DNA from: Rhodospirillales bacterium
Lineage (GTDB): Bacteria; Pseudomonadota; Alphaproteobacteria; Acetobacterales; Acetobacteraceae
Assembly: GCA_017304945.1 (NCBI GenBank)
Contig: JAFKLG010000068.1
Span: 33,330-97,329 of the forward strand
Direction of reading: 5' to 3'
Length of the DNA stretch: 64,000 nucleotides
The translations under genes were made by a program, and so were the position numbers. The notes beneath the pieces were generated by a model. It saw nothing but the letters and a program-made list of their open reading frames with translations, ran no database searches and was not told the DNA's origin. Below, in pieces: positions 25,877 through 34,285 of the stretch; position 1 is the first letter of the stretch, and each line of letters starts with the position of its first letter.

Positions 25877-25933
25877 GGCTGCCGGACGCCGCGACCGTCA
25901 CGCCGGATGCGGCTGCCGGACGCCGCGACCGTC
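25877..25933. repeat. 23-bp direct repeat in the gap before the MFS gene
   Basis: A 23-bp sequence beginning GGCTGCCGGACGCCGCGACC lies at 25877-25899 and again at 25911-25933, a period of 34 bp. The 296-bp gap between the VOC gene and the MFS gene holds nothing else recognisable. Confidence 0.7.
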
Positions 25934-26086
25934 GCCACGGCGCGGCGGTTGCTCCGGCGTCTCGGCGGCAGGCCGGAACGTTGACATTCCGCTGCGGGTA
26001 TGGCTCCCCGGCAGGGCAAGCGCTCGCCTGACGCCGTGGCAGTGCCGTTCCGGCTCGTCGGTCAGGCGGGCTCAAGGAGCGTCTGC

Positions 26087-27400
26087 ATGAGTTCCAGCCA
26101 GTCCGGCAGCAGCATCTCGACCGACGACCTCACGATGGGCGCCCGGTTGCGCGCGATCTTCGGCGGATCGATCGGCAATCTGATCGAGTGGTACGATTTC
26201 TACGTCTACAACTCCTTCGCGCTGTATTTCGCCAAGCAGTTCGCGGCGCCTGCCGCCAGCTCCACCCAGCAATTCGTCAACGTGTTCGCCATCTACGCCG
26301 TGGGCTTCCTGGTGCGCCCGATCGGCGGCGCGGTGCTGGGCACGCTCGCCGACACGCGCGGACGCAAGGCGGCGCTGACGCTGTCGGTCGTGCTGATGTG
26401 TTCGGGCTCGCTGATCATCGCGGTGCTGCCGGGTTACGCGCAGATCGGCGTGGCCGCCCCGCTGCTGCTGCTGTTCGCCCGTCTGCTGCAGGGCTTCTCG
26501 CTGGGCGGCGAATACGCGTCCTCGGCCACGTATCTGAGCGAGATCGCCACGGCGCGCCGGCGTGGCTTCTACAGCTCGTTCCAATACGTGACGCTGATCG
26601 GCGGCCAGGTGCTGGGCAGCCTCACGCTGCTGATCATGCAGCACATGTTCACCTCGGCCGAACTGGAAGCCTGGGGCTGGCGCGTGCCGTTCATCCTGGG
26701 CGCCGCCTGCGCGCTGTTCGGCCTCTACCTGCGGCGCAACCTGATCGAGAGCCAGGAATTCCGCCACGCCGCGCGCACGCGCACCGCGCATCCGTTCCGC
26801 ATGCTGATGGAGCACAAGCGCGAGTTCTTCCTGGTTCTCGGCCTGACGATGGGCGGCACCACCGCGTTCTATACCTACAGCACCTACATGCCGACCTTCC
26901 TGGTCAACACGGTGAAGCTGACGCGCGACCAGGCGACCCTGATCTCCTTCATCACGCTGCTGCTCTATGCCTGCATGCAGCCGCTGTTCGGCGCGATCTC
27001 CGATGCGATCGGGCGCAAGCCGGTGCTGATGTGGTTCGGCATCCTCGGCACGCTGTGCACGGTGCCGCTGCTGACGACGCTGTCGCACACGCATGAGTTC
27101 CTGACCGCGCTGCTGCTGATCCTGGCCGCGCTGGCGATCGTGTCGGGCTACACCTCGATCAACGCGGTGGTGAAGGCGGAGCTGTTCCCGGCCGGCGTGC
27201 GCGCGCTGGGCGTGGGCCTGCCCTATGCGATCGCGGCGTCGCTGTTCGGCGGCACCGCACCGTACGTGGCGCTGCAGCTCAAGGCCTGGGGGGTGGAGCC
27301 GTATTTCTACTGGTACGTCTCCGGCCTGATCTTCATCTCGCTGATCGTCTACGTGACGATGCGCGACACCAGGAAGGAAACGCGGATCATGTCGGACTGA
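26087..27400 (+). CDS. MFS metabolite:proton symporter (KgtP/ProP-like)
   Basis: A 437-residue twelve-helix inner-membrane carrier of the metabolite:H+ symporter branch of the major facilitator superfamily. The first helix region GGSIGNLIEWYDFYVYNSFALYFAKQF contains the family's conserved EWYDF, and the cytoplasmic loop after helix 2 is GTLADTRGRKAAL; RLLQGFSLGGEYASSATYLSE is the helix 4-5 signature. Likely substrates are dicarboxylates such as 2-oxoglutarate or compatible solutes. ATG at 26087 has CAAGGAGCG upstream. A GNAT acetyltransferase follows 116 bp later. Confidence 0.88.
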   Translation: MSSSQSGSSISTDDLTMGARLRAIFGGSIGNLIEWYDFYVYNSFALYFAKQFAAPAASSTQQFVNVFAIYAVGFLVRPIGGAVLGTLADTRGRKAALTLSVVLMCSGSLIIAVLPGYAQIGVAAPLLLLFARLLQGFSLGGEYASSATYLSEIATARRRGFYSSFQYVTLIGGQVLGSLTLLIMQHMFTSAELEAWGWRVPFILGAACALFGLYLRRNLIESQEFRHAARTRTAHPFRMLMEHKREFFLVLGLTMGGTTAFYTYSTYMPTFLVNTVKLTRDQATLISFITLLLYACMQPLFGAISDAIGRKPVLMWFGILGTLCTVPLLTTLSHTHEFLTALLLILAALAIVSGYTSINAVVKAELFPAGVRALGVGLPYAIAASLFGGTAPYVALQLKAWGVEPYFYWYVSGLIFISLIVYVTMRDTRKETRIMSD

Positions 27401-27516
27401 CCGCCGGCCACGGGGCGGCGGCGAGCGCGCGCGTGGTCGTGGCGGCCCAGGCCAGGACATGCCGCCACGCCGCCCGATCCCCGGCCCGTCGCCCGGCGGT
27501 ATGAGGAGGAGCCTCG

Positions 27517-27948
27517 ATGCAGCTCACGATCAGAAGCGCGCGGCCTGACGACGAAGCGTTCGTCGTCGCGCTGTGGCGCGCCTGCGGTCTCGTGGCCAGC
27601 TACAACGACCCGAACGAGGATTTCCGCTTCGCGCGCGCGGGTGCGGCGTCCGACGTGATCGTCGGCGAAGACGCGCAGGGGGTCGTCCGCGCCTCCGTCA
27701 TGGTCGGGCATGACGGGCATCGCGGCTGGCTCTACTACGTTGCCGCCGATCCCGCCTGCCGCGGCGTCGGCTACGGGCGGCAGATGGTCGAAGCGGGCGA
27801 GACGTGGCTGCGCGCGCGGGGAGTCCCGAAGGTGCAGTTGCTGGTGCGCCAGACCAACACCAAGGTCGTCGCGTTCTATGAGCGCCTTGCCTATGAGGTC
27901 GCGCCCAGCATCATGATGTCGAAGTGGCTGACCGAACCTCCCGACTGA
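27517..27948 (+). CDS. GNAT family N-acetyltransferase (YpeA-like)
   Basis: A 143-residue acetyltransferase. IRSARPDDEAFVVALWRACGL starts the fold; the acetyl-CoA pyrophosphate loop is CRGVGYGRQMVE and the last helix-strand is NTKVVAFYERLAYEV. Segment order and length match the YpeA-type group of small GNATs, whose substrates are mostly unknown. ATG at 27517 follows GAGGAGGAGCCTCG. It ends 19 bp from the convergent enolase-superfamily gene. Confidence 0.88.
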   Translation: MQLTIRSARPDDEAFVVALWRACGLVASYNDPNEDFRFARAGAASDVIVGEDAQGVVRASVMVGHDGHRGWLYYVAADPACRGVGYGRQMVEAGETWLRARGVPKVQLLVRQTNTKVVAFYERLAYEVAPSIMMSKWLTEPPD

Positions 27949-27967
27949 GCTCCGGCGCGCCGCTGCC

Positions 27968-29167
27968 TCAATACCCGGTGCGGGTCGCGGCAACCTGGTA
28001 GTGCTTGCGGGGGAATTCCTCGCTGTGGTGCCGCAGGCCCTTGCCGCCGCGCATGCCCATGTCGCGATACGGGCGCGCCCGCAGCTTGGCCACGTCGAGA
28101 TCGATTCCGAGCCCTGGGGTGGTGGGCAGGTCGACGAACCCGTCGGCGACGGTCAGCGGCTGCATCGCGATCTCGTCGCAGGCGGGCTTGAGGTTGATGA
28201 AGCATTCGGCGATCCAGAAATTCGGAATCATCGCGGAGAGCTGCACCGTCGCGGCCAGCCCGACCAGCGTCGAGTTGTAGTTGTGCGGCGCCACGGCCAC
28301 CGCGTGCGGCTGCGCCATCGCGGCGATGTCGAGCATCGCGGTCATGCCGCCGCAATTGCAGATATCGGGGTTGATGATGTCGGCCGCGCGCGCCGCCAGC
28401 GCCTGCGCGAATCCCTCCCGTGAATAGATCGCCTCACCGGTGACGATCGGCATCGGCAAGGCGCGCCGCACCTCGGCGACCAGCTCGATGTTGTCGCACA
28501 GGCAGGGTTCCTCGTACCAGCCGATGTCGAATTCCGCGATACGCTGCCCGATGCGGATCGCGTGCATCGGCGCGAGCCGGCGATGCACCTCCACCAGCAG
28601 CGTGAAGTCGGGACCCAGCGCCTCCCGCATCGCCTTGACGTAGCGGACGACGTGATCCTCGTCCTCGCGATGGATGAAGCTGCGCCAGGGACCGGGGAAC
28701 GGATCCCATTTCAGCGCCGTGTAGCCCATCCCCTTGACGCGCAGCGCGCGTTCCACGTTCTGGGCGATGCTCTCGGTGCCGCTGGACCAGCCATTGGCAT
28801 AGACCTTCACCTGTCCGCGCGAGGCGCCGCCGAGCAGGTTGTAGACCGGGAGGTTGGCGTGCTTGCCGACGATGTCCCACAGCGCGAGTTCGAGTGCGCT
28901 CCAGGCCGAGAGCAGGTCGAGCGAGGCGCGCCGCATCGCGAAATCCTCGAACAGCACCTGTGCCGTGTGCCGGATCGAGAACGCGCTGCGGCCGATCAGG
29001 TACTCGCCCATATGCTCCAGCAGATGCGCGATCACCGGCTCCTTCCCTGGCGTGACATAGGCCTCGCCCCAGCCATGCAGGCCGTCCTCGGTTTCCACGC
29101 GGCAGAACAGCAGGTTCTTCGCGGTCCCCGGGTCGAACAGGAACGTTTCGATGCGCGCAATCTTCAT
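27968..29167 (-). CDS. Mandelate racemase/muconate lactonizing enzyme family protein (sugar-acid dehydratase type)
   Basis: A 399-residue enolase-superfamily enzyme, likely dehydrating a sugar acid. The capping domain (residues 1-130) has IETFLFDPGTAKNLLFCRVETEDGLHGWGE; in the barrel, the Mg ligands are the E of LLVEVHRRL, the E of WYEEPC and the E of VTGEAIYS, and HNYNST near residue 305 provides the catalytic histidine. TALKWDPFP carries the strand-2 lysine. The gene is divergent from an SMP-30-type lactonase, which is the usual preceding step in sugar-acid catabolism, so the two may belong to one pathway. Confidence 0.88.
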   Translation of the reverse strand: MKIARIETFLFDPGTAKNLLFCRVETEDGLHGWGEAYVTPGKEPVIAHLLEHMGEYLIGRSAFSIRHTAQVLFEDFAMRRASLDLLSAWSALELALWDIVGKHANLPVYNLLGGASRGQVKVYANGWSSGTESIAQNVERALRVKGMGYTALKWDPFPGPWRSFIHREDEDHVVRYVKAMREALGPDFTLLVEVHRRLAPMHAIRIGQRIAEFDIGWYEEPCLCDNIELVAEVRRALPMPIVTGEAIYSREGFAQALAARAADIINPDICNCGGMTAMLDIAAMAQPHAVAVAPHNYNSTLVGLAATVQLSAMIPNFWIAECFINLKPACDEIAMQPLTVADGFVDLPTTPGLGIDLDVAKLRARPYRDMGMRGGKGLRHHSEEFPRKHYQVAATRTGY

Positions 29168-29324
29168 GGCCGGCTCCTCCGTCTTCGTTGCGGACGACGC
29201 TAGGCGCGGCGCGGATCATCGGCAATGCGCGTGTTCCCGGCCTTGTGAGCCGCGACGCGTGATGACGGGGCGCATGATCCGGCGCCCAGCGGCGAGTCCC
29301 TGGGCCAAGACATGGAGGAACGTG

Positions 29325-30533
29325 ATGATGCCGCCTCATTCCCCGCGCGCGTCGCGGCGCCACGTGCTGGGCGCCGTCGGCGCAATCGGTGCAACCGCGC
29401 TTGCCGGCCGCGCCTTCGCGCAAGCCGCACGCGCGGATCTCGGCACGGCGCCCAGCGTGGTGACCAATCCGCCGCGGCAATGGGGGCCGCACGCGCCGCC
29501 CTCGATCTATCCCGATCCCGACATTCTCGTGCTCGATCCCTCGTTCAAGCCGCTCTTGCTGGGGATCACCGCCGTGCACCGCGTGGCGACGGGGTTCCTG
29601 TGGACGGAGGGACCGGCCTGGTCGAGCGAGGGCCAGTATTTCGTGTTCAGCGACGTGCAGGCGAACACGCAGTATCGTTTCCTGTGGGACAATCGGCGGG
29701 TCACCGGGTTCCGCAAGCCGTCGAACAACTCCAACGGCAATTCCTTCGACTTCCAGGGGCGGCAGTTGTCGACGGAGGATTTCTTCCGCCGCGTGATCCG
29801 CTGGGAGCATGACGGCACGATGACCGTCATCGCCGACAATTTCGAGGGCAAGGCGCTGAACTCGCCGAACGACCTGGTGCCGCATCCGGATGGCAGCATC
29901 TGGTTCACCGACCCGGCCTATGGCGACACGCTGTCCGAGGGACATCCGGACGAGGCCGGCGGCCCCACCAATCCGGATGGGGTGTTGAATCCGCGGATCG
30001 GGGCGCCGAATGCGGGCGCGATCGGCGGCACCAGGCGCGTGCTGCCGACGCAGACCTATCGCTGGGATCCGAGCGGGAGGTTGGACGTGGTGATCGGGGA
30101 GGACCAGTGTCCCGATCCGAACGGCCTGTGTTTCTCGCCCGACTACAAGACGCTGTATGTCTGCAGCACCGGCAAGTCGCCGGGTGATACCGGGCCGGGC
30201 GGCAAGGGCGTGATCCTGGCCTTCGACGTGCAGGGCAGCAAGCTGTCCAACATGCGGCAGTTCAGCGACATGGTGGTGGACGGCGTGCATTGCGGGCCGG
30301 ACGGGTTGCGGGCCGACGTCTCCGGCAATCTCTGGTGCGGATCCAACGCGCCGCTCGGGTATTCCGGCGTCATGGTGTTCAACCCGGCGGGCAAGCTGAT
30401 CGGGCGCATCCGGCTGCCGGAGGTCTGCGCCAACGTCACGTTCGGCGGCCCGAAGCGCAACCACCTGCTGATGTGCGCGAGCCAGTCGCTGTACATGCTG
30501 CAGGTGCAGACGCAGGGCGCATCGCCGGGGTGA
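29325..30533 (+). CDS. SMP-30/gluconolactonase family protein, Tat-exported
   Basis: A 402-residue six-bladed beta-propeller lactonase. A twin-arginine signal (RASRRHVLGAVGAIGATALA, ending near AFAQA) exports it. The metal-site glutamate is in WTEGPAW, with SPNDLVPHPDGSIWFTDPAYG and CPDPNGLCFSPDYKTLYV giving the remaining N and D ligands. It should open sugar lactones to sugar acids in the periplasm. ATG at 29325 (the first of two in tandem) has GGAGGAACGTG upstream. It shares a 157-bp divergent gap with the sugar-acid dehydratase gene. Confidence 0.9.
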   Translation: MMPPHSPRASRRHVLGAVGAIGATALAGRAFAQAARADLGTAPSVVTNPPRQWGPHAPPSIYPDPDILVLDPSFKPLLLGITAVHRVATGFLWTEGPAWSSEGQYFVFSDVQANTQYRFLWDNRRVTGFRKPSNNSNGNSFDFQGRQLSTEDFFRRVIRWEHDGTMTVIADNFEGKALNSPNDLVPHPDGSIWFTDPAYGDTLSEGHPDEAGGPTNPDGVLNPRIGAPNAGAIGGTRRVLPTQTYRWDPSGRLDVVIGEDQCPDPNGLCFSPDYKTLYVCSTGKSPGDTGPGGKGVILAFDVQGSKLSNMRQFSDMVVDGVHCGPDGLRADVSGNLWCGSNAPLGYSGVMVFNPAGKLIGRIRLPEVCANVTFGGPKRNHLLMCASQSLYMLQVQTQGASPG

Positions 30534-30625
30534 GCACACGGCCGCTCGGGGTCGAACCCGCCGGCGCGGCTGGCGGGGCTCGCCCCGGGTGCTAGGCTTC
30601 CCGCCAAGCAAGGCGGGAGGAAAAC

Positions 30626-31480
30626 GTGGAGTTCCAGCAGATCACCTACGTGGTGCAAGGCACCACCGCGATCATCACGCTGAACCGGCCGGAGAAGCGC
30701 AACGCGCTCAGTGCCCAGCTCCTGCGGGAACTGAACGCGGCGCTGCTCGAGGCGGACGAATACAACCCGGTCCATTGCGTGGTGCTGCGCGGCGCCGGCC
30801 CGCATTTCTGCGCCGGCGCCGACCTCAACGAATACACCGCCGGGCGGGGGCCGGATTATCGCGGCCGGCAGGAGATCGACGACGACATCTGGCGGCTGGA
30901 ATACGGGCAGCGGCTGCGCATCCAGCTCTTCGACATGCACAAGCCGGTGATCGCCCAGGTGCACGGGACCTGCATCGGCATCGGCACCGAACTCGCGTGG
31001 TTCTGCGACATGGTGATCGCGGCCGACGATGCGCGGATCGGCTTTCCGCCGGTGCGCGACCTGGGCACGCCGCCCGGCTCGATGTGGCTGTATCACTGCG
31101 GCCCGCAATGGGCGAAGCGGCTGCTGCTGACCGGCGACAGCCTGAGCGGGGCCGATGCGGCGAAGATCGGCCTGGCGCTGAAATCCTACCCGGCGGCGGA
31201 GCTGGAGACGGAGGTGATGCGGCTGGCGGACCGTATGGGGCTGGTGGACCCGCATCTGCTGTCGGCCAACAAGCGCATGGTCAATCTCGGGCTCGAGCTG
31301 ATGGGGGCGCGGACGCTGCAGCGGATCGGGGCGGAGATCGACGCGCGCGGGCATATCGCGCCGATGGCCCGCGCGTTCCGGGAGACCATGCGCACGCATG
31401 GGGTGAAGCACGCGTTCCAGAAGCGGGATGCGGCGTTCGGCGCCGGCACGGTCCGCGTCGAGGGCCGCGACCCCGACTGA
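30626..31480 (+). CDS. Enoyl-CoA hydratase/isomerase family protein
   Basis: A 284-residue crotonase-fold enzyme. TAIITLNRPEKRNALSAQLLREL begins the fold; the first oxyanion-hole block is CAGADLNEY and the second is the QVHGTCIGIGTELAWFCDMVIAADDARIGFPP stretch, where the catalytic positions of true hydratases are E and E; here the second block has PPVRDLGTPPG, so the reaction may differ from hydration. AAGCAAGGCGGGAGG precedes the start at 30626, annotated as GTG (gtg gag ttc). No other beta-oxidation genes adjoin it. Confidence 0.85.
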   Translation: MEFQQITYVVQGTTAIITLNRPEKRNALSAQLLRELNAALLEADEYNPVHCVVLRGAGPHFCAGADLNEYTAGRGPDYRGRQEIDDDIWRLEYGQRLRIQLFDMHKPVIAQVHGTCIGIGTELAWFCDMVIAADDARIGFPPVRDLGTPPGSMWLYHCGPQWAKRLLLTGDSLSGADAAKIGLALKSYPAAELETEVMRLADRMGLVDPHLLSANKRMVNLGLELMGARTLQRIGAEIDARGHIAPMARAFRETMRTHGVKHAFQKRDAAFGAGTVRVEGRDPD

Positions 31481-31553
31481 GCGCCACGCCGGCGCGCTGG
31501 AAGGGGACCACGCGCGCCATCACGTCGGCACGCGGCGTCGCCGCGAGGTGGGG

Positions 31554-32168
31554 TCAGCCGTCCTGCCCGAGCGTCGGCAGGCGCGCGGCCTGCGGCAGCG
31601 AGGGCTGCGGATGGCAGACCGCGAACAGCAACCCGGCTCGATAGGCGGTGTGGCGGATCGCCGCCTCCGCCTGCAGGTGGACGCCGTGGAACAGCGCCGC
31701 GACCACCACGATCACCGCGACGATCGGCGCCAGGCGCAGCGGCGGCGGCGGGCCGGCGAAGCGCAGCAGCGCGGTGGCGCCGCACAGGCCGACCAGGGCG
31801 CCCAGCACCACCTCCGGCAGCGAGTGCGCGCCCAGCACCAGGCGGGAGATGCCGATCACCACGGCGGCGAGCAGCGCCACCGGCAGGATGCTCATGCGCC
31901 GGCCGGTGAGCAGCGCGGCGAGCCCGCCGGCCACCACGGTCGCCGCGGCCACATGGCCGCTGGGGCTGCGGATATCCATCGGGCCGAACAGCGGCGAGCA
32001 GGCGAGGAAGGTGAGTTTCAGCGCCAGCATCACGCTGAACGTGCCCGCCACGGCGATGAGCCAGACGAGGGCGCCGCGCCGCCAGCCCTGGGCGGCAAGC
32101 GCGAGCGCGATGGCGACCACCAGCGGCAGGATCACCGCCTGGTCGGCGAAGTCGGTCAGGAATCTCAC
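31554..32168 (-). CDS. PAP2 superfamily membrane phosphatase
   Basis: A 204-residue polytopic lipid phosphatase-type protein. The catalytic signatures appear as RSPSGH near residue 68 and SRLVLGAHSLPEV near residue 108; the first motif, K-x6-RP, is present only as a weak variant (KLTFLACSPLF). Hydrophobic segments before and after place the active site at the periplasmic face. Substrates of such proteins are undecaprenyl pyrophosphate or phosphatidic acid. GAGATTCC-like upstream sequence is weak. It is downstream of serB by 75 bp in the same direction. Confidence 0.82.
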   Translation of the reverse strand: MRFLTDFADQAVILPLVVAIALALAAQGWRRGALVWLIAVAGTFSVMLALKLTFLACSPLFGPMDIRSPSGHVAAATVVAGGLAALLTGRRMSILPVALLAAVVIGISRLVLGAHSLPEVVLGALVGLCGATALLRFAGPPPPLRLAPIVAVIVVVAALFHGVHLQAEAAIRHTAYRAGLLFAVCHPQPSLPQAARLPTLGQDG

Positions 32169-32243
32169 GGGGGCGCCTTATGGCACGGGCGGCAGGGGGA
32201 GGGGCAGGAGTTTCGGCGATCATGACGTGTTGTGAACAAGCCG

Positions 32244-33119
32244 TCAGGCGCCGACGAACTCCTCCGCGCGGTAGCCCTGGGCGAACAGCAGCGCCCGCAG
32301 GTCGGCGTGATCAACCCGCGCCCGCGCCGCGGCGGCGACGATCGGCTTGGCATGGTAGGCGACGCCCAGCCCGGCGGCCTGGATCATGTCGAGGTCGTTG
32401 GCTCCGTCGCCGACCCCGAGCGTCGCCTGCATCGCCAGGCCGCGCGCGGTGGCCAGTTCGCGCAGCGTGGCGAGATTGGCGTCGCGGTCCAGGATCGGCC
32501 CCTGCACCCGGCCGGCGAGGCGGCCATCCGCCTCCAGCAGCACGTTCGAGCGGTGCAGGTCGAAGCCGACCGCCGCCGCGACCCGGCTGGTGAAGAAGGT
32601 GAAGCCGCCGGAGACGAGCGCGGTCATCGCGCCATGCGCGCGCATGGTGGCGACCAGTTCGCGGGCGCCCTGGGTGAGCTGCACGCCGGCCCAGGTGCGT
32701 TCCAGCGCCTCGACGTCGAGGCCCGTCAGCATGGCGACGCGTTCCCGGAGCGCGGCCTTGAAGTCGAGCTCCCCGTTCATCGCGCGGGCGGTGATGGCGG
32801 CGATCTTCTCGCCCAGGCCGGCGAAGGTGGCGAGTTCGTCCAGCGTCTCCGCGGTGACGATCGTACTGTCCATGTCGGCGACCAGCAGCCCCTTGCGGCG
32901 GCCGGCCACCGGGCTGGCGATCGCGTCCACCGGCGCGCCATCCAGCGCGGCGCGGACCTGCGCGAGGTCGGGCGGCGTGGCGAGCGGGATGTCCGCGGCT
33001 TCCCCCGGCGACAGGACGAGCGGCGGGCCGCCTTGCACCGCGTCGCGCACCCGCGCGACCTGGGCGGGGGTGAGGGTGAGGGCGCGGCGGTCCGCGATCA
33101 GCGTGAGTACGTGGTCCAT
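32244..33119 (-). CDS. serB: Phosphoserine phosphatase
   Basis: A 291-residue HAD-type phosphatase performing the last step of serine synthesis. The catalytic block DMDSTIV near residue 82 holds the aspartate nucleophile; SGGFTFF near residue 169 gives motif II, and GDGANDLDMIQAAGLGVAYHAKP near residue 242 gives motif III. The first 75 residues are an ACT-like regulatory extension usual in proteobacterial SerB. ATG at 33119. The divergent miaA gene starts 150 bp away. Confidence 0.95.
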   Translation of the reverse strand: MDHVLTLIADRRALTLTPAQVARVRDAVQGGPPLVLSPGEAADIPLATPPDLAQVRAALDGAPVDAIASPVAGRRKGLLVADMDSTIVTAETLDELATFAGLGEKIAAITARAMNGELDFKAALRERVAMLTGLDVEALERTWAGVQLTQGARELVATMRAHGAMTALVSGGFTFFTSRVAAAVGFDLHRSNVLLEADGRLAGRVQGPILDRDANLATLRELATARGLAMQATLGVGDGANDLDMIQAAGLGVAYHAKPIVAAAARARVDHADLRALLFAQGYRAEEFVGA

Positions 33120-33269
33120 GCGCGGCGGACCCTGGCAGCGGGCCGGCGGGACCGCAAGCGGCGTGGGGGCGGTTACAAGCGGCGGGGGGCGATCGGTTGA
33201 GGTGGAGCAAAGCGGCCGGGCGCGCCGCGCGGGATCGCGGGCTGGCCGGGGTCATTCTATGCTGGCGGC

Positions 33270-34232
33270 GTGCCACATGCCCTGCCGCTCGCGCTGATCG
33301 TCGCCGGCCCGACCGCGAGCGGGAAGTCGGCGCTTGCGCTCGACATCGCGGCGCGGATCGGCGGCACGATCATCAATGCCGATTCCATGCAGGTGTATCG
33401 CGAACTGCGCGTGCTGACCGCGCGCCCGACCGTGGCGGAGGAGGCGCGCATCCCGCACCGGCTCTACGGCATCCGCCCCGCCGCCGAGGCGGGCAGCGTC
33501 GCCTGGTGGCGCGAGGCCGCGCTGGCCGAGATGACGGCGGTGCGGGCCGCCGGCCGCGTGCCGATCCTGACCGGCGGGACGGGGATGTATTTCGCCAGCC
33601 TCACGGACGGGCTGGCCGCGGTTCCCGATCCCGGTCCCGAGGCGCGCGCCGAAGCGCGGCGGCTGCTGGCCGATCAGGGGCCGGCCGCGCTGCATGCGAG
33701 CCTCGCCAAGGTGGATCCCGCCACCGCGGCGCGGCTCCGCCCCTCCGACGGGCAGCGGCTCGCCCGCGCCTGGGAGGTGTGGCGCGGCACTGGCCGCGGC
33801 CTGGTCGCGTGGCAGGACCAGCGCCTGCCGCCGGCGCCGTGGCGCTTCGCCGCGATCCGGCTCGACCCGCCGCGGGAGGCGCTGCGCGCCGCGATCGCCA
33901 CCCGGTTCGCCGCCATGCTGGCGGCCGGCGCGCTCGCGGAGGTGCGGGCGCTGCTCGCGCTGGCGCTCGACCCCGCGCTGCCGGCGATGCGCGCGCATGG
34001 CGTGCCGGAGTTGTCGGCGCATCTGCGGGGCGAGATCGACCTCGCGGAGGCGGGCCGGCGGACGGAGCTCGTCACCGGCCAGTACACCAAGCGGCAGGCG
34101 ACCTGGTTCCGCCATCACCCTCTGGCATCGCAGGCTTGCACGCACACGATCCATGCGCGGTACGCTGGTCTGGCGCAATTTTCGGAAAGCGACATGGCAG
34201 ATTTGTTCGCGTTTATTGAACGTGTGGGTTGA
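33270..34232 (+). CDS. miaA: tRNA dimethylallyltransferase
   Basis: A 320-residue enzyme adding a dimethylallyl group to A37 of tRNAs that read UNN codons. The P-loop is AGPTASGKSALAL at residues 12-24, followed by the family's INADSMQVYREL and GGTGMYF. The C-terminal half contains the tRNA-contacting VTGQYTKRQATWFRHH. The start is GTG at 33270 (read as M-P-H); no in-frame ATG exists upstream. The acetolactate synthase gene starts 53 bp downstream, so miaA may be read through into the ilv genes. Confidence 0.95.
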   Translation: MPHALPLALIVAGPTASGKSALALDIAARIGGTIINADSMQVYRELRVLTARPTVAEEARIPHRLYGIRPAAEAGSVAWWREAALAEMTAVRAAGRVPILTGGTGMYFASLTDGLAAVPDPGPEARAEARRLLADQGPAALHASLAKVDPATAARLRPSDGQRLARAWEVWRGTGRGLVAWQDQRLPPAPWRFAAIRLDPPREALRAAIATRFAAMLAAGALAEVRALLALALDPALPAMRAHGVPELSAHLRGEIDLAEAGRRTELVTGQYTKRQATWFRHHPLASQACTHTIHARYAGLAQFSESDMADLFAFIERVG

Positions 34233-34285
34233 CGGGCGGTCGCTCCACGGCCTATCGGTCCGCCTCGACAACCGGGAGCCGAACC